DNA from: a virus
DNA: 27,228 nucleotides
Direction: 5' to 3' (one strand)
Virus record (IMG/VR): IMGVR_UViG_3300048015_000344
Coordinates: 1-27,228 of that record
Of this stretch, positions 23,101-27,228 are shown one piece after another. The notes under the pieces are model-generated. The model worked only from the letters and a program-made list of their open reading frames with translations, was not told where the DNA came from and did not search any database. Each line of letters opens with the position of its first letter. Within the stretch, counting starts at the first letter, position 1. The position numbers and the translations under genes were made by a program.

Positions 23101-25707
23101 ATGTCGATCTACGCGCCTTCGCTGAGCGGGCTGCGTGCGCATCGCCGCGTGGCCTTCGCCGGCGGTCTCGGCCTCGTCTCGCCCGCCGCCGGACGCGTCT
23201 TTCAGCGCGACACGCGCGCGGGCGGTGCCTTCTCGCGCGGCGCCGGCGCCTGCGCGATCCAGATCGCGCCCGCCGTGCCGGTCAGCCTGCTCGAATACCG
23301 GCTGCGCGACGCGGGCGATCCGTCCGGCGCGCCGCTGCAGGACTGGACCGACAGCCGGCTTGCGACCGCTGCGGCGCCGCTCGCGGCCGGCGCGGGAAGC
23401 GTGACGCTCACGCTGCCGGCGTCCGGCACCTGGTATCTGCTCGACCTGCGCGCCAACGGCGAATACGGCTCAATCGCGACCACCGCGAAATTCGGCGTGG
23501 GCGAGGTGATCGCCGCCGCCGGGCAGTCGCTCGCTGCCGATTTCTGGGGCACGACGGAGAGCGGCGACGCGACCACGCTCGCGGGCGCGGGCACCGCCGC
23601 CGATCCGCGCGGCACCTGCCTCGCCGCTTGGGACGGCGCCGCGCTGCCGACGGCCGCGACCGCCTGGGCGTCGCCCGCGGATGCGGGGCCGTACCGCTCG
23701 GCCTTCGCCGCGGAGTTCCTGCGCCTCGCCGTCGCCGGCACGGGCGTCACCTGCGCGCTCGCGGGCTACGCCTACACGGGCACGTATTCGGCGCAGTGGC
23801 TGCCGGTGGCCGCGAGCTACAACGGCGTCGGTCTCTTCGCGGCGCTCTCCTCGGTGCTGCAGGCGGCTGGCGGGAAGTTCGCCGCGTTCCTCTGGTGCCA
23901 GGGGCACAACGACGCGCGGCTGAGCGGCGGCAACGGCGTGCTGAATACCGAGGCCGGCTACAAGGCGAATCTCGCGACGTTCTTCGCCGCGCTCGCCGCG
24001 TCCTTCCCGGCCGCGTCGTTCAAGCGGCTGCTGTCGAGCATCCCGTCGATCACCAGCGATGCCGCCGCCAAATACGACGTGCCGACCATCGGCCTGATCC
24101 GCGCCGGCCAGCAGGATTACATCGCCGCCGACCCGCTCGCCCTCGAGGTGGATGGGCTGGACGCGGCGATCATGACCGCGAACGGCGGCGTGCATCCCAC
24201 GCAAGCGGGCAACGTGACCTTCGCGCGGCACTTCTACCGCGCCTTCGCACGCGCGATCGGCCTTGATCCCTGGGGCGACCAGGGACCGACCTTCGCCGGA
24301 GCGCCCACGCGCGCGGCGGGATCGGCGCAGATCCTGCTGCCGGTCGCGCAGGCGGGCGGCACCGCGCTCGTGCAGACCGGCACCGCCGCGTCGCAGTTCA
24401 CCGTCTATCCGGCGGGCACGCGCACCGGCGCGCTCGCGATCACCGCCGTCGACACGTCGAGCCCGACGCGCATCGCGCTCACGCTCGCCGCCGCGCCCGC
24501 CGACACGCAGGCGCTCGACATCTGGTATCGCCTGCCGTGGGACAGCGCGACGGCGATCGCCTCGGGCATCTACGACAACAACACCGCCGACGGCGTGGGC
24601 GGCAACGGCCGGCAACTCATGCTCACCGGCGCCGCCGCCGCGATGACGGCGCCCGCGCCCGCGGCCGCGACCGTCTCGGGCAGCGCCGCGACGCAGGGCA
24701 CGGCGTGGAATTTCACCTACGCCCTCGCGACCCCGCCCGCCTACATCGTGCTCAACACCGCGGGCGCCGACGAGGGGACGCGCCAGCCGATCGCCGGCGC
24801 GTCCGGCAGCATCGCGCTCACGCCGCAGCGCTACGGCTCGTACCGCGCGCTGATCTACGCGGCGGCGACGGGCGGCACGCCGCTCGCGGCGAGTGCCGCG
24901 TTCACCGTCGCGGCCTCGCCCGCGCTGCCGGCGCTCGCGAGCCCGGTCGCGCAGTTCGACGTGTCGGACCCGTCCTCGGTGTTCGCGGACGCGGCGCGCA
25001 CGACGTGGCAGGCGACCAATTTCGGCCCGGTGCAGGGCTTGGCCGACCTGTCGGGCAATGGCTGGCACGTCGCGCAAACGACGGCCGCGAAGGCGCCGGC
25101 GCTCATCCTGAACCGCCGCAACGGCCTGCCCGGCCTGCGTTTCCAATCGGCGTCGGGCCAGTTCCTGCAGAACCTTGCGGGGGCGAGCTGGATGCAGGGC
25201 CTGATGGGCGGCCCGCTCACCGTGCTCGCGGTGTTCGAGCTGGTGTCGGACGCGAACAGCTCGACGCCGTACGTGCCGGTCTCGCTCGCCTACAGCGGCA
25301 ACACGACGGGGGCGAACTCGTTCAACGTGCAGGCCTCCACGACGGGCACGCCGTGGGTCGGGGCCGGGCGCAACCCGGTCGGCAATTTCGGCTCCTGCAA
25401 GGACAGCAATGCGTCGCTGACGCAGAAGAACGTGTTGCTGAAAGTGGCCGGCAGCTTCAGCAGCACGGCCTCCACGATGAGCGTGGTGGTGGACGGCGAC
25501 ACGACGCTCGCGCCGAAGACGGGCATCACCGGCAGCCTGAGCCAGGCCGGCTCGGTGTGGGACTCCTTCTTCCTCGGCGGCCAGCCCGGATCGCCCGCGT
25601 TCACCTTCGACGGATATCTCTACGAGGTGGATATCTGGGCCGCCGCGGCGACGCAGACCCAACTGCAGGCGCTGGTTTCATACGCAACGAGCAAGTGGGG
25701 CTCGTGA
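23101..25707 (+). CDS. SGNH-hydrolase tailspike (polysaccharide O-deacetylase-type)
   Basis: An 868-residue tailspike. Residues about 1-130 form the attachment and beta domains. About 134-390 is an SGNH/sialate O-acetylesterase-type domain: A-A-G-Q-S-L with Ser143 as predicted nucleophile, W-C-Q-G-H-N-D-A (264-272) as block V (normally Q-G-E-S-D, here the Glu-Ser replaced by His-Asn), and G-G-V-H-P-T with His365 as catalytic His. About 395-610 is beta-rich. About 616-868 forms a LamG/concanavalin-like domain (D-L-S-G-N-G-W-H-V; F-D-G-Y-L-Y-E-V-D-I-W) that would bind glycans. The likely job is removing O-acetyl groups from host capsule or O-antigen. It is the last of the host-recognition genes. 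Confidence 0.8.
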   Translation: MSIYAPSLSGLRAHRRVAFAGGLGLVSPAAGRVFQRDTRAGGAFSRGAGACAIQIAPAVPVSLLEYRLRDAGDPSGAPLQDWTDSRLATAAAPLAAGAGSVTLTLPASGTWYLLDLRANGEYGSIATTAKFGVGEVIAAAGQSLAADFWGTTESGDATTLAGAGTAADPRGTCLAAWDGAALPTAATAWASPADAGPYRSAFAAEFLRLAVAGTGVTCALAGYAYTGTYSAQWLPVAASYNGVGLFAALSSVLQAAGGKFAAFLWCQGHNDARLSGGNGVLNTEAGYKANLATFFAALAASFPAASFKRLLSSIPSITSDAAAKYDVPTIGLIRAGQQDYIAADPLALEVDGLDAAIMTANGGVHPTQAGNVTFARHFYRAFARAIGLDPWGDQGPTFAGAPTRAAGSAQILLPVAQAGGTALVQTGTAASQFTVYPAGTRTGALAITAVDTSSPTRIALTLAAAPADTQALDIWYRLPWDSATAIASGIYDNNTADGVGGNGRQLMLTGAAAAMTAPAPAAATVSGSAATQGTAWNFTYALATPPAYIVLNTAGADEGTRQPIAGASGSIALTPQRYGSYRALIYAAATGGTPLAASAAFTVAASPALPALASPVAQFDVSDPSSVFADAARTTWQATNFGPVQGLADLSGNGWHVAQTTAAKAPALILNRRNGLPGLRFQSASGQFLQNLAGASWMQGLMGGPLTVLAVFELVSDANSSTPYVPVSLAYSGNTTGANSFNVQASTTGTPWVGAGRNPVGNFGSCKDSNASLTQKNVLLKVAGSFSSTASTMSVVVDGDTTLAPKTGITGSLSQAGSVWDSFFLGGQPGSPAFTFDGYLYEVDIWAAAATQTQLQALVSYATSKWGS

Positions 25708-25734
25708 CCGACGAACAGACACAGGAGACGCGCG

Positions 25735-26079
25735 ATGCGTCAGCCGGCTTCGCTCAACCTGCCGCCGCCTTCCGTTATCGCCGACGAGGTCGTGGACCGG
25801 CTGGCGCGGCTCGAAGAACAGATGCGCCACGTGGTGATCGCGCTCGAGAAGCTCGCGCTGCGTGACGCGGAGCTGGACGCGGCGCTGCGCGGCATGTCCG
25901 ACCGCTTCACGGCGGCGCTGGCGGGTCAGGCGGAGCTGTTCCGCGAGAGCCTGAAGGACGTCGCGGAAAAATTCGTCAGCCGCGAGGATTGGGCGTTCTG
26001 GCGCAGCCTGCTCACCGCCGCGCTGCTCGCGCTCGCGGCCTATGGCTGGAACACGGCGGTCGGGTTCGTCCACCGCTGA
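25735..26079 (+). CDS. Coiled-coil protein with C-terminal membrane segment, possibly lysis-related
   Basis: A 114-residue protein. Residues about 20-85 form a coiled coil (D-R-L-A-R-L-E-E-Q-M-R-H; A-L-R-G-M-S-D-R-F). Residues about 88-108 form a single membrane segment (W-A-F-W-R-S-L-L-T-A-A-L-L-A-L-A-A-Y-G-W) near the C-terminus, so the coil probably faces the cytoplasm. CAGGAG precedes the ATG. It lies directly before the endolysin, suggesting a holin/antiholin or membrane-anchored tail-release role. The family is not named with confidence. Confidence 0.6.
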   Translation: MRQPASLNLPPPSVIADEVVDRLARLEEQMRHVVIALEKLALRDAELDAALRGMSDRFTAALAGQAELFRESLKDVAEKFVSREDWAFWRSLLTAALLALAAYGWNTAVGFVHR

Positions 26080-26133
26080 GCGGCGGTCAGGCAAGCCGGG
26101 GCCGGTGTCACGATCATTCGGGGACGGCGTGAG

Positions 26134-26661
26134 ATGAGCTTGTTCGACCAATGCCTCGCCGTCGTCGTCGACAGCGAGGGCGGCTTCTCGCGCGACGCTC
26201 GCGATCCGGGCAACTGGACCGGCGGGCGTTGCGGCGCGGGGGCGCTGAACGGCACCAAGTTCGGCATCAGCGCCGCCGCCTATCCGGACGAGGCGATCGA
26301 GGCGCTGACCTTCGCCCAGGCGGGCGCGCTCTACCGCCGCGACTTCTGGGACCGGGTGGCGGGCGACCAGCTTCCGCCGCCGCTCGCGCTGCTGGTGTTC
26401 GACGCGGCGGTGAACAACGGCGTCGCGCGCGCCGCGTGCTGGCTGCAAGCGGCGCTGGGCGTGGCGCAGGACGGCGCGATCGGGCCGGGTACGCTCGCCG
26501 CGCTGCATGCGCGCGCGGGCGAGGGCGCCGCCCTGTGCGCCGAGTATCTCGCGTTGCGGCTCGCCTTCATGGCGGGGCTGCCGACCTGGCGCGCGTTCGG
26601 CGCCGGCTGGGCGCGCCGGCTGTGCCGGCTGCCGTATCAATCCCTCGCTCTCACCGCATAG
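26134..26661 (+). CDS. GH108-family endolysin (lysozyme)
   Basis: A 175-residue peptidoglycan hydrolase. The N-terminal domain opens with the S-E-G-G motif (Glu15 predicted catalytic acid), D-P-G-N-W-T-G-G and T-K-F-G-I-S (41-46), the GH108 core. The C-terminal part (about 90-170) with V-F-D-A-A-V-N-N-G and G-V-A-Q-D-G-A-I-G-P-G-T matches the peptidoglycan-binding half of these two-domain lysozymes. No signal peptide is present, so export depends on a holin. The holin gene follows 9 bases later. Confidence 0.9.
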   Translation: MSLFDQCLAVVVDSEGGFSRDARDPGNWTGGRCGAGALNGTKFGISAAAYPDEAIEALTFAQAGALYRRDFWDRVAGDQLPPPLALLVFDAAVNNGVARAACWLQAALGVAQDGAIGPGTLAALHARAGEGAALCAEYLALRLAFMAGLPTWRAFGAGWARRLCRLPYQSLALTA

Positions 26662-26670
26662 GAGGCCGCC

Positions 26671-27228
26671 ATGGGCGCGCTCATTCCGCTCGTCATCTCA
26701 CTCGCGCCGGAGATCGCGAAATGGCTTTTCGGCAGCACCGCCGAGACGGTCACCCGGCAGGTGGGTGAGGTGGTGGCGACCGTCACCGGCACGCCCGACG
26801 CAGCGGCGCAGGCGGCCGTGGTGGCGCGCGACCCGGAGGCGGCGGGCAAGCTGCGCGTGGAGCTCGCGCGCATCGCGGCGGACGCCGAGGCGGCGTCGCG
26901 CAAATCCGACATGGACGCGCTGGCGGCACAGCTCGCCGACGTCGCCAATGCGCGCGGGCAGACGGTGGCATTGGCGCAGGCAAAGTCGGCGGTGGCGTAC
27001 AGCGCGCCGGTGGTCTCGCTGGTGGTTCTCGTCACGTTCGGGCTGGTGATGTGCGTCGCGCTGACCAAGGCGCTGCCGGCGGGGAGCGAGACGGTGCTGA
27101 ACCTGCTGCTCGGCTCGCTCTCGGCGATGGCGACGTCGGTGGTGAGCTACTGGGTCGGCTCCTCCGCCGGCTCCGCCCGCAAGGACGAGCACCTGGCGCA
27201 GCTCGCGGGAGCGGGGAAGAGCGGGTAG
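26671..27228 (+). CDS. Phage holin, 'holin of 3TMs' (GTA-type) family
   Basis: A 185-residue membrane protein starting after AGGAGG. An N-terminal amphipathic/hydrophobic segment (L-I-P-L-V-I-S-L-A-P-E-I-A-K-W-L-F-G) is followed by a charged Ala-rich helical region, then membrane segments at about 109-131 (V-V-S-L-V-V-L-V-T-F-G-L-V-M) and 138-160 (L-N-L-L-L-G-S-L-S-A-M-A-T-S-V-V-S-Y-W). The ending S-Y-W-V-G-S-S-A-G-S-A-R-K is the family signature. The protein would form membrane lesions releasing the endolysin. The stop codon is the last base of the window. Confidence 0.85.
   Translation: MGALIPLVISLAPEIAKWLFGSTAETVTRQVGEVVATVTGTPDAAAQAAVVARDPEAAGKLRVELARIAADAEAASRKSDMDALAAQLADVANARGQTVALAQAKSAVAYSAPVVSLVVLVTFGLVMCVALTKALPAGSETVLNLLLGSLSAMATSVVSYWVGSSAGSARKDEHLAQLAGAGKSG

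Noticed and set aside
1-27228. Gene transfer agent or tailocin instead of a phage
   Set aside because: Contractile tail argues against the known alphaproteobacterial GTA, and terminase, portal, scaffold and capsid genes argue against a headless tailocin. Only the holin family is shared with GTAs.

Overview
The window is a very GC-rich, gene-dense stretch (about 70% GC by eye) holding the structural and lysis half of a contractile-tailed (myovirus-type) temperate phage or prophage. The host is probably an alphaproteobacterium. Clues are the GcrA-like DNA-binding protein at the left end, the DUF6362-type protein, the 'holin of 3TMs' family otherwise known from alphaproteobacterial gene transfer agents, and the codon and GC style. 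A Rhodospirillales/Acetobacteraceae or related host is a guess. No integrase, repressor, replication gene, att site, tRNA or rRNA is visible, so the element extends beyond the left edge and possibly the right.

Layout. Positions 1-875 (+) hold two small phage-type regulatory or pre-packaging genes (GcrA-like, DUF6362-like). Positions 931-3942 (-) hold three genes in the opposite orientation that are not phage structural genes: a PEP-CTERM exported protein, a GMC-family FAD oxidoreductase and a small lipoprotein. They look like cargo (a 'moron' cassette), with a terminator-like hairpin at 880-905 on the left and a second hairpin at 3960-3998 on the right. Positions 4034-27228 (+) form one continuous late operon with overlapping or nearly overlapping genes. 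Packaging: small-terminase-like protein, TerL. Head: portal, scaffold-like protein, major capsid protein, no recognisable protease. Neck and connector: four small proteins. Tail: sheath, tube, tail assembly chaperone, gp10-like protein, proline-rich tape-measure candidate. Baseplate: Mu gp43-like, gpX/LysM, gpD hub, gpV spike, gpW/gp25, gpJ, gpI-like. Host recognition: Gly-rich fibre, fibre-tail adaptor, collagen-like fibre, SGNH-esterase tailspike. Lysis: coiled-coil membrane protein, GH108 endolysin, GTA-type holin. The window ends on the holin stop codon.

The clearest new result is a programmed -1 frameshift in the tail assembly chaperone. A G GGA AAC heptamer sits directly before the UGA stop, a 5-nt spacer follows, then a perfect 10-bp stem continued by an inner stem. 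The -1 frame encodes a protein-like extension to 13765. Next in interest are the oppositely oriented metabolic and exported-protein cassette between DUF6362 and the terminase, and the very short (351 aa), roughly 19% proline protein in the tape-measure position.

All family names come from reading motifs, length and gene order; no database search was run.
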